Positions 15,251-22,767 are shown, numbered from the stretch's first letter. The stretch is 26,711 nt of DNA from JBGSYN01 sp041750975 (GCA_041750975.1 JBGSYN010000037.1:1-26711); one strand, 5' to 3'. Notes: generated from the letters alone by a model not told the origin. Program-made: numbers and translations.

Positions 15251-15273
15251 ATTTCATGCCTACGATTGACGGT

Positions 15274-16884
15274 TCAGAGGCTTGAGATTTGCTGGTAGGA
15301 AGCCTTGTCGAACTCCGGCAAATTCTCAAGTCCGTCTTCGGTTCGAGCCGGGAGGAGGATGCTGTTGTCAGGCCCTAATTCGAACTGGTCGAAGGGGATG
15401 GCAACCTGCTTTTCACCCAGGCCGAGGAAGCCGCCGACACCGACGACGACGTAGCGGCCCTGGTCATCCTCGACCAGATCTACCACTTCACCGACAGTAT
15501 CGCCTGCCTCGTTATAGACATCGGCATCACGCAAATCTTCGACCGTCATGCCCTGGAAAGGACCGATCTCGCTTGCCTGCTGTTGGGTAGCTGGAGGCGG
15601 TTGGTCTGTCGATTGGCCGCCGTCGCTGGCCTGCTGCTCGCCGGTTGGTTGCGGAGTACCGGATTGTCCCGCCGATTGATCGCTGGTGCCGGCTTGCTGG
15701 ACTTCGGCAAGGGGTGCCTGGGGGCTGACGGGTTGACCACCCGATTGACTACTAGCGCTGGCCTGCTGCTGCTCAGTTGAGAGCTGCGGGGTGGCGGACT
15801 GACCACCCAATTCACCGCCGGCGCTGGCCTCCTGTTGCAGGGCCTGCTGCATCGGCTGCTCGGCCTCTTGGAGAGCTTGCCGGGCTTCTTCCACATTCTG
15901 GTTCTGTATAGCCTGTTCGGCTTCCTGCAGGGATTGCTGAGCCTGCTGCAGTTGTTGCTGCGTCTGCCCCTCTGCCTGCTGCAGTTCCTGATCGAGCGCC
16001 TGAAGCGCGCCTTGCAGCGACTGGTCAGCCTGCTCAAAGTCGTTTTGCTGCAAGGCCTGCTCGGTCTGCTGCAGTGCCTGCTGGATCTGTTGAGTCCCCT
16101 CCTGGCCGCCGCCGGATGATTCCTGACTGCCGGCCTGAGCGATATTTATCTGGGGCTCTTGCTGCTCGACCCGAACCTCCGGATCTTCCATGTTGACTAT
16201 AATTTCCGGCTGTTGCTCCCGGCCTTCCATCTGGATGTTGGCCTGTGTGGGCTGCGGCCCTGATTGGTCCTGGCTCTGCGTGTCTTGCACCTGCAACTCG
16301 GGATCGCCCATGACGACCCTGATCTGGGGATCCGATTGTTCCACCTGCACGTCCGGATCGGGCATCTGTATGTCAATCTGAGGCTGCGCCATCCGGATCG
16401 TGATGATCGGTTTGCCGATATTTACGGTAACCTTCGGTGGCTCCTGCTGTACCGTTACCTGCGGCTGGGGCTGTTCTATCTGAATTCGTGCCGTCACCTC
16501 GGCGTTGCCCTGCTGCGCGCTGCCGGATTGGGCTTCTTGCTGTTGACCACCGGACTGCTGGCCCGATTGCCCCTGTTGCGACGACGTTGCCGAAACAGGC
16601 TGGATGGTCCCGTTTTCTTCCAAGGTCTGCATAAGATCCTGGAGATCGGCGACGATTTGGTTGCAAGCTGCCTGATCACCAGACTGGCTGACCGTACGGC
16701 CCGACTCGATCGCACTCATGATAGTCGATTGCTGTTCTTGCGGCAGATCCGCACCGCTCACGCGCTGATCGATGGAGTCCAACTGCTGAACACAATCCTC
16801 TTGCTGTGCAAGGGCCGGCGGTACGACGAAAAAGCCAAGAGCTGCCCCGCTTAATAATGCGTATCGAAAATTTTTCCTGAACAT
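15274..16884 (-). CDS. secreted Q-rich protein with C-terminal PRC-barrel domain
   Basis: A 536-residue exported protein. A signal peptide (FRYALLSGAALGFFVVPPALAQ, cleavage near 26) is followed by a helical segment with two cysteines (31 and 74). Residues about 130-225 are a run of short beta-like repeats of the form P-x-I/V-x-I/V-x-x-x-D/Q-P (for example PQIDIQMPDP, DVQVEQSDP, QIRVVMGDP), repeated once more near 230-250. Residues 260-355 are a glutamine-rich coiled coil. Residues 355-440 form a low-complexity linker with repeated QQQAS and SGGQ units. A PRC-barrel (about 443-525: GMTVEDLRDADVYNEAGDTV, GVGGFLGLGEKQVAIPFDQF) closes the protein. PRC-barrel domains occur in photosynthetic reaction centre H subunits and in envelope stress proteins. 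An EcfG-type promoter lies upstream and a strong terminator downstream. Suspected role: envelope matrix under stress (inference). Confidence 0.87.
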   Translation of the reverse strand: MFRKNFRYALLSGAALGFFVVPPALAQQEDCVQQLDSIDQRVSGADLPQEQQSTIMSAIESGRTVSQSGDQAACNQIVADLQDLMQTLEENGTIQPVSATSSQQGQSGQQSGGQQQEAQSGSAQQGNAEVTARIQIEQPQPQVTVQQEPPKVTVNIGKPIITIRMAQPQIDIQMPDPDVQVEQSDPQIRVVMGDPELQVQDTQSQDQSGPQPTQANIQMEGREQQPEIIVNMEDPEVRVEQQEPQINIAQAGSQESSGGGQEGTQQIQQALQQTEQALQQNDFEQADQSLQGALQALDQELQQAEGQTQQQLQQAQQSLQEAEQAIQNQNVEEARQALQEAEQPMQQALQQEASAGGELGGQSATPQLSTEQQQASASSQSGGQPVSPQAPLAEVQQAGTSDQSAGQSGTPQPTGEQQASDGGQSTDQPPPATQQQASEIGPFQGMTVEDLRDADVYNEAGDTVGEVVDLVEDDQGRYVVVGVGGFLGLGEKQVAIPFDQFELGPDNSILLPARTEDGLENLPEFDKASYQQISSL

Positions 16885-16938
16885 GCTGATGTCTTCCCAA
16901 ATGCTGGTTGTGCGGTGATCGATATTTACCAGCAGTGA

Positions 16939-16963
16939 AACGTCGGTTGCCTGTTCGGGTTCC
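16939..16963 (-). promoter_or_regulatory. EcfG-type general stress promoter for the PRC-barrel gene
   Basis: On the minus strand GGAAC (16963-16959) and CGTT (16942-16939) are separated by exactly 16 bases, again the consensus sigma-EcfG promoter. The expected start is near 16932, leaving a leader of about 48 bases to ATG 16884. It is the second such match in the window, about 4 kb from the first, both ahead of proteins with a stress flavour. Confidence 0.72.
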
Positions 16964-16986
16964 AGCAGTACGAACGAACGATGATT

Positions 16987-18291
16987 TTATTTCATGGTAT
17001 CTGACTTGTTTTTCTTATCACCTGCTAATGGTGTAGTTTTGTCAGCGTTATCTTCATTGAAGCTTTCAGCCTCGGATGGAATGAGACCATAAGGTTCAAC
17101 CACGCGCCAGACATGGGGCGGCACCATCGATTTGAGGCGTCTCGGATAGGTCCTACGGAGGTGCAGGACCGTCTCGATCGCCTTCATTTCGACGCGGGCA
17201 CGGGCGAATTCGAGGCCGCGCGGACCGATCCTGGGCATCAGCCAGCCCATCAAAGGTCGCAGCCAATCGGGCATGGCGCGCAACGGCAGGCCGCCCGCCG
17301 CACGCTCGGTGTTAGTAAGAAAGCCTTTGACGGACGATTGGCGCTTGCCGCGGCTGCCGGGCGGTGTCTTGCGAAGCTCCGATCCCAGGAGATCGATCAG
17401 TTGCTGGCCGCGCTCGTTGCGAACCAGCAGCCACTGCTCGCCCTTGCCGTGCATCCGTCCCCCCATATAGCCGACCGTGAGGTCGGCCAGCGTATTGGTA
17501 TAGTCGACGCAGGTGCGGCAGGTGATCGGAAAAAAATCCGAAGGCAGTTTCGAAATCGGCAGCGTGAGGAACGGTATCTCCCGCTGGGATCCATCATCGA
17601 AGCGGATTTCGACCCGATAATCGGCGCGGAACTCGAGATAGGTCACGGCTTCGGGCCGAGCCGCCACGAGCTCCAGGAATTTGTGGAAATTCGCCGTGGT
17701 GGTGTTGTCGGAGCAGGGCGTGCCGATGACGTAGAGCCGCTCGAAACCAAGTTCGCGCTCCAGCGCTCTCAAGGCATAGACCTGGCATGGGATGCCGATC
17801 ACGGCGAGGCGCTTGAAGCCGTGTTCGCGCGCCGGCTCCAAGAGGGCCAGAAGCGGCGCGTAGCCCATCCTCATGCCGCGGCAGCTCGCCATGGCTTCGG
17901 GTTCGGTCACCAATACCGGCACGGGCTTCCAGCGGTCTAGCGGATCGGGAGCGACGGTCAGGACCGCATCGACCGCCTTCGTTTCGAGCAGGCGTTCGCC
18001 GATTCTCGTGGCAATCCCGGTCCATTGCGCCTCGGGCCGCGGTACGACGAGGGAGGCCTGCAGCATCTTTCGATAAGGCCCGAAAAAGTGCTCGTCGCCG
18101 CGCTCGGGATCGCGTTCGCGCCCATGCACGCTTCGCTCGAGAGACGCATAGTCGGGCTTGATGAACTGACAGGCGCGGCCGCAGCGCTTGGGATCCTCAC
18201 TGCGCGAGATGCCGCAATCCGTGCAGAGTCCGCGTGGAACGGCGGGCCGCACCGCCGGTGCCCAGGGTTCCGGCAGCCGCGCTTCAGTCAT
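16987..18291 (-). CDS. coenzyme F420 hydrogenase beta-subunit-like Fe-S flavoprotein (BciB/HCAR-like)
   Basis: A 434-residue cytoplasmic protein of the FrhB/FpoF family. The N-terminus has an iron-sulfur motif: Cys23 and Cys26 in GLCTDCGISR and Cys37 and Cys41 in RCGRACQFI. The FrhB core carries AVIGIPCQVYALRALERE, then VIGTPCSDNTTTANFHKF, and a second cysteine pair in ITCRTCVDYTNTLADLTVGY. This order is that of the divinyl-chlorophyllide 8-vinyl reductase BciB and plant 7-hydroxymethyl chlorophyll a reductase, which use ferredoxin rather than F420. Whether this protein acts on a (bacterio)chlorophyll is open: no pigment genes are in the window. It follows the VOC gene with an 8-bp overlap and is probably translated by coupling. 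The last 30 residues are a charged tail. Confidence 0.8.
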   Translation of the reverse strand: MTEARLPEPWAPAVRPAVPRGLCTDCGISRSEDPKRCGRACQFIKPDYASLERSVHGRERDPERGDEHFFGPYRKMLQASLVVPRPEAQWTGIATRIGERLLETKAVDAVLTVAPDPLDRWKPVPVLVTEPEAMASCRGMRMGYAPLLALLEPAREHGFKRLAVIGIPCQVYALRALERELGFERLYVIGTPCSDNTTTANFHKFLELVAARPEAVTYLEFRADYRVEIRFDDGSQREIPFLTLPISKLPSDFFPITCRTCVDYTNTLADLTVGYMGGRMHGKGEQWLLVRNERGQQLIDLLGSELRKTPPGSRGKRQSSVKGFLTNTERAAGGLPLRAMPDWLRPLMGWLMPRIGPRGLEFARARVEMKAIETVLHLRRTYPRRLKSMVPPHVWRVVEPYGLIPSEAESFNEDNADKTTPLAGDKKNKSDTMK

Positions 18292-18676
18292 TCATGGCAT
18301 TCGCTAGCTCGATGAGATTGCCGTCCGGGTCGTAAAGATAGATCGACAGCAGCGGGCGCAGCGCGCCAGTGCGCTCGACCGGTCCCTCGATGATCGGAAC
18401 GCCGCGCGTCTCAAGCTCGGTCTTGATATCGCCGACGGGCCGGTCGGTCAGGAGGCAGATATCGCCGCCCCCTGCCATGGGATGGCGGGACCTGGGTTCG
18501 GCTGTCGTGTCGGCAGGGTGGAGTTTGATCTTTTGGTCTCCGATTTGGATTGCGCATTGGCCATTGCCGAACTCGACGACCTGGAGCCCCAGCAACTCTC
18601 GATAAAAGGCTATGGCGCGGTCAAGCGAGCCGACATTGAGCACTACATGGTCGATCGCCAGTGCGCTGCATGTCAT
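18284..18676 (-). CDS. VOC (glyoxalase/bleomycin-resistance/dioxygenase) superfamily protein
   Basis: A 130-residue single-module protein of the vicinal oxygen chelate superfamily. The opening IDHVVLNVGSLDRAIAFYRE (residues 8-27) with metal-ligand His10, the mid-strand IKLHPADTTAEP (50-61) with His53, and the close YLYDPDGNLIELAN (112-126) with Glu123 are typical and keep the metal-binding positions. It could be a lyase, a dioxygenase or a binding protein; the sequence does not decide. Its stop codon lies inside the start of the F420-hydrogenase-like gene (8-bp overlap), so the two form an operon. There is no strong ribosome binding site before ATG 18676. It is divergent from the small membrane protein genes. 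Confidence 0.85.
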   Translation of the reverse strand: MTCSALAIDHVVLNVGSLDRAIAFYRELLGLQVVEFGNGQCAIQIGDQKIKLHPADTTAEPRSRHPMAGGGDICLLTDRPVGDIKTELETRGVPIIEGPVERTGALRPLLSIYLYDPDGNLIELANAMND

Positions 18677-18771
18677 CGTCGGGGTCGGATTTGCCGCATC
18701 AACTGATCGCCCAGGTCACGATGCGCGTAGCCTCGCAAGAAAACGACACGTTGTGCAAGGAGCGAAATGGC

Positions 18772-18939
18772 ATGCCGATATCGGGTGAACTCTGGGTCCT
18801 TCTCAAGGGCTTGTTATGGTTTGGCGTACCGCTCGCCTGGGGCGCCTGGGAATTGCATTCGCTTCGGAAACTCAAGCGCGCCCGGCAAGCCGCGGAAGAA
18901 AGCGGCAGCAGCTCTCGATATGGCCATACCGGCTCCTAG
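18772..18939 (+). CDS. small single-pass membrane protein, 55 residues
   Basis: A 55-residue peptide: MPISGELWVLLKGLLWFGVP, then a continued hydrophobic stretch to LAWGAWELHSLRKLKRARQA and a hydrophilic tail. One transmembrane helix (about 7-27) is followed by a strongly basic amphipathic region, so the N-terminus should be outside and the basic tail in the cytoplasm. AAGGAG at 18757-18762 lies nine bases before the ATG. Small proteins with this W-x-x-L-x-x-L-x-x-F-G-V-P-x-A-W-G-x-W-E-L pattern are seen in Alphaproteobacteria as unnamed conserved hypotheticals. It is the first of three small membrane protein genes in a row. Confidence 0.6.
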   Translation: MPISGELWVLLKGLLWFGVPLAWGAWELHSLRKLKRARQAAEESGSSSRYGHTGS

Positions 18940-18969
18940 CTTCAGAGTAAGCATCGAGAATTGGAGCGA

Positions 18970-19089
18970 ATGATGGGTCTGATCAGCAATATGGTGGCGT
19001 TGATTGCCACGGCCAAAGGCGTCGCTATGGGTGTCGCCATCGGCGCCATGGCATTGGCGGCCTGCGAGGCGCGTCGGAGGACAAAATGA
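18970..19089 (+). CDS. very small membrane protein, 39 residues
   Basis: A 39-residue peptide starting MMGLISNMVALIATAKGVAM and continuing GVAIGAMALAACEARRR. GGAG (18963-18966) serves either ATG 18970 or, with better spacing of six, ATG 18973. There is one glycine-spaced hydrophobic helix (G-x-x-x-G-x-x-x-x-G) ending in AAC and then a basic tail; the cysteine sits like a lipobox cysteine but the order basic-after suggests a membrane anchor instead. The stop codon TGA overlaps the ATG of the next gene (ATGA at 19086-19089). The gap to the previous small gene is 30 bases. It is too short for most gene finders. Confidence 0.5.
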   Translation: MMGLISNMVALIATAKGVAMGVAIGAMALAACEARRRTK

Positions 19090-19286
19090 TCCTACGTCTC
19101 GGCCTCAACGCTGCCGTGCATACATTGGGCGGCATGGTGTTGGGAATGCTTGCGGTCGGCACCGCTGTCGCTGCGTGCCGCTCCCATCGTTCCGAACGCA
19201 AGCGCTCGGATAGCGGCCCGTATCCTCCGCCACCGCCGGCGGCTCCACAACCGGGGTCAACCGAAGCACCGCAACAACCCGCGTGA
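19086..19286 (+). CDS. small membrane protein with proline-rich tail, 66 residues
   Basis: A 66-residue peptide. The hydrophobic helix LGGMVLGMLAVGTAVAACRS (about 14-33) is followed by a basic stretch (HRSERKRSD) and a proline-rich tail (GPYPPPPPAAPQP...). A strong GGAGG (19076-19080) lies five bases before the ATG, inside the previous gene, and the ATGA overlap implies translational coupling. The helix resembles that of the 39-residue neighbour: both have glycines at close spacing, end in AAC and continue basic, so the two may be distant paralogues. The gene converges on the CRP-like regulator gene. Function unknown. Confidence 0.62.
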   Translation: MILRLGLNAAVHTLGGMVLGMLAVGTAVAACRSHRSERKRSDSGPYPPPPPAAPQPGSTEAPQQPA

Positions 19287-19309
19287 TCTTCGGCGCTTGA
19301 ACGAGAGGT

Positions 19310-20008
19310 CTAGTGGTCGTCCTCATCGCCCTCGATTTCGTCGGCGAGGGCGGGGACGTCCAGGACCAATAGCTCGCCATGACCGCGCCTGAGCACGCCG
19401 CGCTTCTGCAGATCGCTCATGACACGGGATACCGCTTCGCGGTGTGTGTTGATGCGGCTGGCAATCTCGGCGTGTTTCGGCGCGGGCGTAATGCGTGCGG
19501 TTTTGGGGTTGAGCATGTTCTGCCGGGCGACGCGCAACAACTCGATACAGACGCGGGTCGGGACCGGTGTCGAGAATTCGAAGACCCGCTCAGAGAGGGA
19601 GCGGACCAGAAACGTAAGTTTGCGCAGAACCGCTCTTGCAACATGTGGGTTGTGGGTGACCAGTTCCATAAAGGCGGGCTGGCTGATGGTGCCGACCCGG
19701 GCAGGCCTTAGGGTAAGGACGCTCGCCGACCGCGGTGACCCATCGATCGCGGACAGTTCCCCGAAACTCTCGCCTGGTCCGAGATCCCTAAATGAAATTT
19801 CCTTGCCGGCCTTCGAGAAGATCGTGACACGCAGTTGACCTTCCAGGATAAGGAACACATCCTGGGTCGAGTCCTGATGCGCCACGACTTCCTGGTGCGC
19901 TTCGAACCCCCTGAAGTGGATCGATTCGGCGACCTTGCCGAGGGTTGCGTGATCGAGATCCTTAAGGATATCGATACCAGCCAGTGCCACTAGATCCCGT
20001 TCCTGCAT
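19310..20008 (-). CDS. CRP/FNR-family transcription regulator, CRP-like
   Basis: A 232-residue cytoplasmic regulator. Residues 10-125 are a cyclic-nucleotide-binding domain with the phosphate-binding cassette FGELSAIDGSPRSASV (82-97), keeping Gly83, Glu84, Arg93 and Ser94 as in cAMP-binding CRP. A dimer helix (about 125-150) follows, then a CRP-type winged helix (155-225). The recognition helix reads NTHREAVSRVM (187-197), with Arg190, Glu191 and Arg195 at the places of E. coli CRP Arg180, Glu181 and Arg185, which read TGTGA. The lack of an FNR-type N-terminal cysteine cluster argues against an oxygen sensor. A perfect CRP site lies about 100 bases upstream (20108-20123), suggesting autoregulation. 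It converges with the small membrane protein genes. Confidence 0.88.
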   Translation of the reverse strand: MQERDLVALAGIDILKDLDHATLGKVAESIHFRGFEAHQEVVAHQDSTQDVFLILEGQLRVTIFSKAGKEISFRDLGPGESFGELSAIDGSPRSASVLTLRPARVGTISQPAFMELVTHNPHVARAVLRKLTFLVRSLSERVFEFSTPVPTRVCIELLRVARQNMLNPKTARITPAPKHAEIASRINTHREAVSRVMSDLQKRGVLRRGHGELLVLDVPALADEIEGDEDDH

Positions 20009-20107
20009 GGGCTTAGCCTATATTTTATTTGTTGTGCGATCATCGCATCCGGCCATGCCGGCTGCATCAAGTCGTAGTCTTCCCGTACCTTGGATTTTTG
20101 ATCCCAA

Positions 20108-20123
20108 TGTGACTTAGCTCACA
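20108..20123. promoter_or_regulatory. perfect CRP-type site TGTGA-N6-TCACA
   Basis: TGTGACTTAGCTCACA matches the E. coli CRP consensus half-sites exactly with the standard six-base spacer. It lies in the 242-base gap between the CRP-like gene (minus, start 20008) and the EamA gene (plus, start 20251). Relative to a possible -10 TATATC at 20168-20173 (plus), the site centre would lie near -62 to -65, close to class I activation geometry. A second, shorter symmetric element, TGCGAT-C-ATCGCA (20035-20047), lies nearer the CRP-like gene. Confidence 0.8.
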
Positions 20124-20181
20124 GCGTCAAGCCTCGTGTCCAGTTAGAAGCTGAATTGCCTCCCTGTTATATCTCTCCATT

Positions 20182-20216
20182 CGACCGGATCTGCAAAGAT
20201 CCGGTCGCTTTCTTTT
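20182..20216 (+). terminator. strong terminator-like hairpin in the leader of the EamA gene
   Basis: CGACCGGATCT (20182-20192) and AGATCCGGTCG (20197-20207) form a perfect eleven-pair stem with a GCAA (GNRA) loop, followed by CTTTCTTTT. It is a typical intrinsic terminator on the plus strand, yet no plus-strand gene lies upstream and the EamA gene starts 35 bases downstream. It could attenuate the EamA gene, end a short RNA started in this gap, or block read-through from the small-gene operon. Confidence 0.75.
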
Positions 20217-20250
20217 GCAGCACACTTCGAGGCGGTTTAGCTAGGCAGTC

Positions 20251-21162
20251 ATGAGCAGTGAAGCCGCGTCGATGACCAATGCCTCCCGAGAAAGCCGGGA
20301 CAAGGCGCACGCAATCAGCTGTATCCTGGTTGGTTCCGCGTCCTCGGCCGGCATGAATGGCAGCATCCGCGAGCTTTCCACAGGCCTCCATGTCTTCGAG
20401 ATCGCCTTTTTCCGGAATTTCTTCGGCTTGATCTTGATGCTGGGGCTGGTTGCCAGAGGCCGTCTCGGCGTTCTACGCACCAAGCGGTTTCCGCTGCACT
20501 TGCTGCGCGCGGTGTTGAACGCCGTTGCCATGCTCACCTTTTTTCAAGCGCTGGCATTGATCCCGCTCGCGGAAGTCACCGCACTGGCGTTCACGACGCC
20601 GCTCTTCGCAGTAGTTCTGGCGGTGATCGTGCTCAAAGAGCGCCTTGGCCCGAGGCGGATGGTGGGCCTCCTTGTCGGCCTTGTCGGGGCGTTGATCATC
20701 ATTCGCCCGGGCGTCGTCCCCCTCAGCCTCGGTTCCGTTCTGGTGATCGGCTCGTCACTGATTTGGGCTTGTGCCCTGATGTGCATCAAATTGCTGTCAC
20801 GGACCGAAACCAGTCTGTCGATCGCGATCTATGCAGCCTTGCTGTTGACGCCGTTGACGGGCATTCCGGCGCTTTTCGTCTGGCAATGGCCGCATGGCAG
20901 CGAATGGGTCCTGCTCGTCGTCATTGCGGCCACCGGCAGCTTTTATCAGGTGATGATCAATCAGGCACTCAAGCTTGCCGACGCCTCCCTGGTCATGCCG
21001 TTCGATTTCACGAAGCTGATCTGGGCAGCCCTGGTGGGTTACATCTTCTTCAGCGAGATCCCGGATATCTGGACGGTCGCCGGCGGCGCCGTCATCATCG
21101 CGTCGGTGACTTATATCACCTATCGCGAAGCCCAGACGAAGCCGGCCACCCGACCGGCTTAG
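20251..21162 (+). CDS. EamA/DMT-superfamily transporter
   Basis: A 303-residue inner-membrane protein with ten hydrophobic segments arranged as two EamA repeats. The first repeat includes ELSTGLHVFEIAFFRNFFG and ends with ALAFTTPLFAVVLAVIVLKE (about 110-129), the second ends with PFDFTKLIWAALVGYIFFSE (about 250-269), both in the usual place before the last helix of each repeat. DMT transporters export or exchange small metabolites; the substrate is unknown. The start at 20251 is in a plausible place after AGGCAGTC, but an internal ATG at residue 8 is possible. A perfect CRP-type site and a terminator-like hairpin lie upstream. It converges on the oxygenase-HEAT gene. Confidence 0.87.
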   Translation: MSSEAASMTNASRESRDKAHAISCILVGSASSAGMNGSIRELSTGLHVFEIAFFRNFFGLILMLGLVARGRLGVLRTKRFPLHLLRAVLNAVAMLTFFQALALIPLAEVTALAFTTPLFAVVLAVIVLKERLGPRRMVGLLVGLVGALIIIRPGVVPLSLGSVLVIGSSLIWACALMCIKLLSRTETSLSIAIYAALLLTPLTGIPALFVWQWPHGSEWVLLVVIAATGSFYQVMINQALKLADASLVMPFDFTKLIWAALVGYIFFSEIPDIWTVAGGAVIIASVTYITYREAQTKPATRPA

Positions 21163-21187
21163 AGGGGTCGGGGGCCAGCTTTCAAGC

Positions 21188-22726
21188 TTAGTAGGTGCTG
21201 GCGGGAGTCGTCTTTGGGCACCAGCGTGCGGTCTTGAGATAGGGGACGAGCGTCGCCAGAGCATCCGGGGTACCGATCCGTTCCAGTGCCTCGACGGCAT
21301 AGCCGGGCACATAGCGATTGGTATCGCTTAACGCCATCTTGAGCGCCGGCACGGCAGGTTGTGCTACCGGGCCGAGTTGCGCTAGCGAAAAGGCGGCCGA
21401 AAACCGCATCTGATCATCCTCATCTTTGAGTGCCGCAGTCAGCGCCTGGATACTCGCCGGCGTCCCCGGCTTAAGGCCGAGGGCCTCGACGGCGTTGATC
21501 CTGACGCGCGGCTCGGCATCCTGCGTGGCCTCGACTAGTGCATCCATCACCGCGGTGTCGGCGACCTCGATCTCGCCGAGCGCAAAACAGGCATGCGTCC
21601 GGACCCGCTGCTGGCCTCCCTGCAATAGATCGAGAAGCGCCGGGATAGCGGCCTTGCCGATCTCGACCATACCGTAGGAGGCACTGCGGGTGACCTGTCC
21701 CGCGGCTGCAGCCTCGCCGCGTTCTGAGCTGCGATTGACATTGGGCTCGACACCATCGCCGTCGCGCATCGCCTGCGCCAGGGCCGGGATCGCATCCGCG
21801 CCGACACGGGCCATGCCGTAGGCGGCATCGATCGCAACGGGCTCGAACGGATCGCTCAACAATCCACCGAGAATGTCGAGATGGGCGGCAACGGCCTTGG
21901 GATCCCTGGCGAGCATGTTGACGCCTTCGAGGCGTCGGCTCCGGTCCGTGTTGCTGATATTGGCCAGCGCATCACTTACCGCCGCTTCGCTGAGGTCATC
22001 ATCGGGCAGGCGCGCGCCCGAGAGCCACGACCATTGACGCTGCCAAACCGGCGTGAGGTCGATCCCGGGCAGGCTTTGGAGGGTCCAGCTCTTGTCTTGG
22101 TGATCCCAGCTGGGCTCCGCCGGCGGCTGCATGCGGATGAACTCGAACTTCATCATGAACCGCTTCAGGTCGGTGAAGTTCTTCATCTTGTGGTGCCATA
22201 CGTCGTAGTGGATCAGGAGAAATCCTCCTTTCTCCAGAGCGCCCGGCACTTCCGGCATGATGGTCTGGTCGGGGTTCTGGAGTTGATACTGGCTGCCGGG
22301 AATGACACCGGTAGGACCGCGCTCGACGGGAGTTTCCTGCGGCACATACATGATCATCACCCAACGCGGGCGGTGATTGCGGACGCGCCGCGTATAGCCC
22401 CAATAACTGTCCTTATGGGTTGTCTGGGCATCGGTACCCGGCATGTTGTTGTGCAGGGCACGATGCGGGTGCATCACATAGTCCTTGCCGAGGACGCTGG
22501 TCAAAGCTCCCTTGACGTTGGCATCCTCGAACACTGCGGTGAGGTCCGGTACATAGGGAAGCAGGTTGTTCCCGGGACTTATGGGAGCATCCTGCCCAAT
22601 GATTTCATCGAAACGTGCATAAATGGCGTCGTGAAAACTGGGGGGCAGTTCGGTCTTCAGGCAGAGATAGCCATGCGCCAGGAATTGCTGCATCTGGGCG
22701 TCGGAAAGCAGTTTAAGATCCGTCAT
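21188..22726 (-). CDS. phytanoyl-CoA-dioxygenase-like oxygenase fused to HEAT repeats
   Basis: A 512-residue protein. Residues 1-215 resemble a phytanoyl-CoA dioxygenase (PhyH) Fe(II)/2-oxoglutarate oxygenase: lead LLSDAQMQQFLAHGYLCLKT, iron ligands His104 and Asp106 in TTHKDSYWGY, distal His178 in HYDVWHHKMKN and the 2-oxoglutarate-binding Arg189 in LKRFMMKF, 11 residues on. Residues about 265-500 are HEAT-like repeats (for example GKAAIPALLDLLQGGQQRVR, THACFALGEIE, and AEPRVRINAVEALGLKPG). The first 87 codons of the longer open frame are a readthrough of the upstream gene region and are not used: GAGGAAACC lies just before ATG 22726. It is the last gene of the ABC operon, 41 bases after the permease. 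Probable role: hydroxylation of an imported compound, or control by HEAT-mediated binding. Confidence 0.82.
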   Translation of the reverse strand: MTDLKLLSDAQMQQFLAHGYLCLKTELPPSFHDAIYARFDEIIGQDAPISPGNNLLPYVPDLTAVFEDANVKGALTSVLGKDYVMHPHRALHNNMPGTDAQTTHKDSYWGYTRRVRNHRPRWVMIMYVPQETPVERGPTGVIPGSQYQLQNPDQTIMPEVPGALEKGGFLLIHYDVWHHKMKNFTDLKRFMMKFEFIRMQPPAEPSWDHQDKSWTLQSLPGIDLTPVWQRQWSWLSGARLPDDDLSEAAVSDALANISNTDRSRRLEGVNMLARDPKAVAAHLDILGGLLSDPFEPVAIDAAYGMARVGADAIPALAQAMRDGDGVEPNVNRSSERGEAAAAGQVTRSASYGMVEIGKAAIPALLDLLQGGQQRVRTHACFALGEIEVADTAVMDALVEATQDAEPRVRINAVEALGLKPGTPASIQALTAALKDEDDQMRFSAAFSLAQLGPVAQPAVPALKMALSDTNRYVPGYAVEALERIGTPDALATLVPYLKTARWCPKTTPASTY

Positions 22727-22767
22727 CGTTCGGTTTCCTCGGATGGTTGATCGAAGATGGAAAAGGG

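Noticed and set aside
15835..16119. Leucine-rich open frame opposite the Q-rich coiled coil
   Set aside because: CTG/CAG-rich glutamine codons read as leucine on the other strand; it is an artefact of the repeat.
21139..21160. AAGCCGG/CCGGCTT inverted repeat at the EamA stop codon
   Set aside because: Seven pairs with no U-tract on either strand; GC-rich chance pairing is likely.
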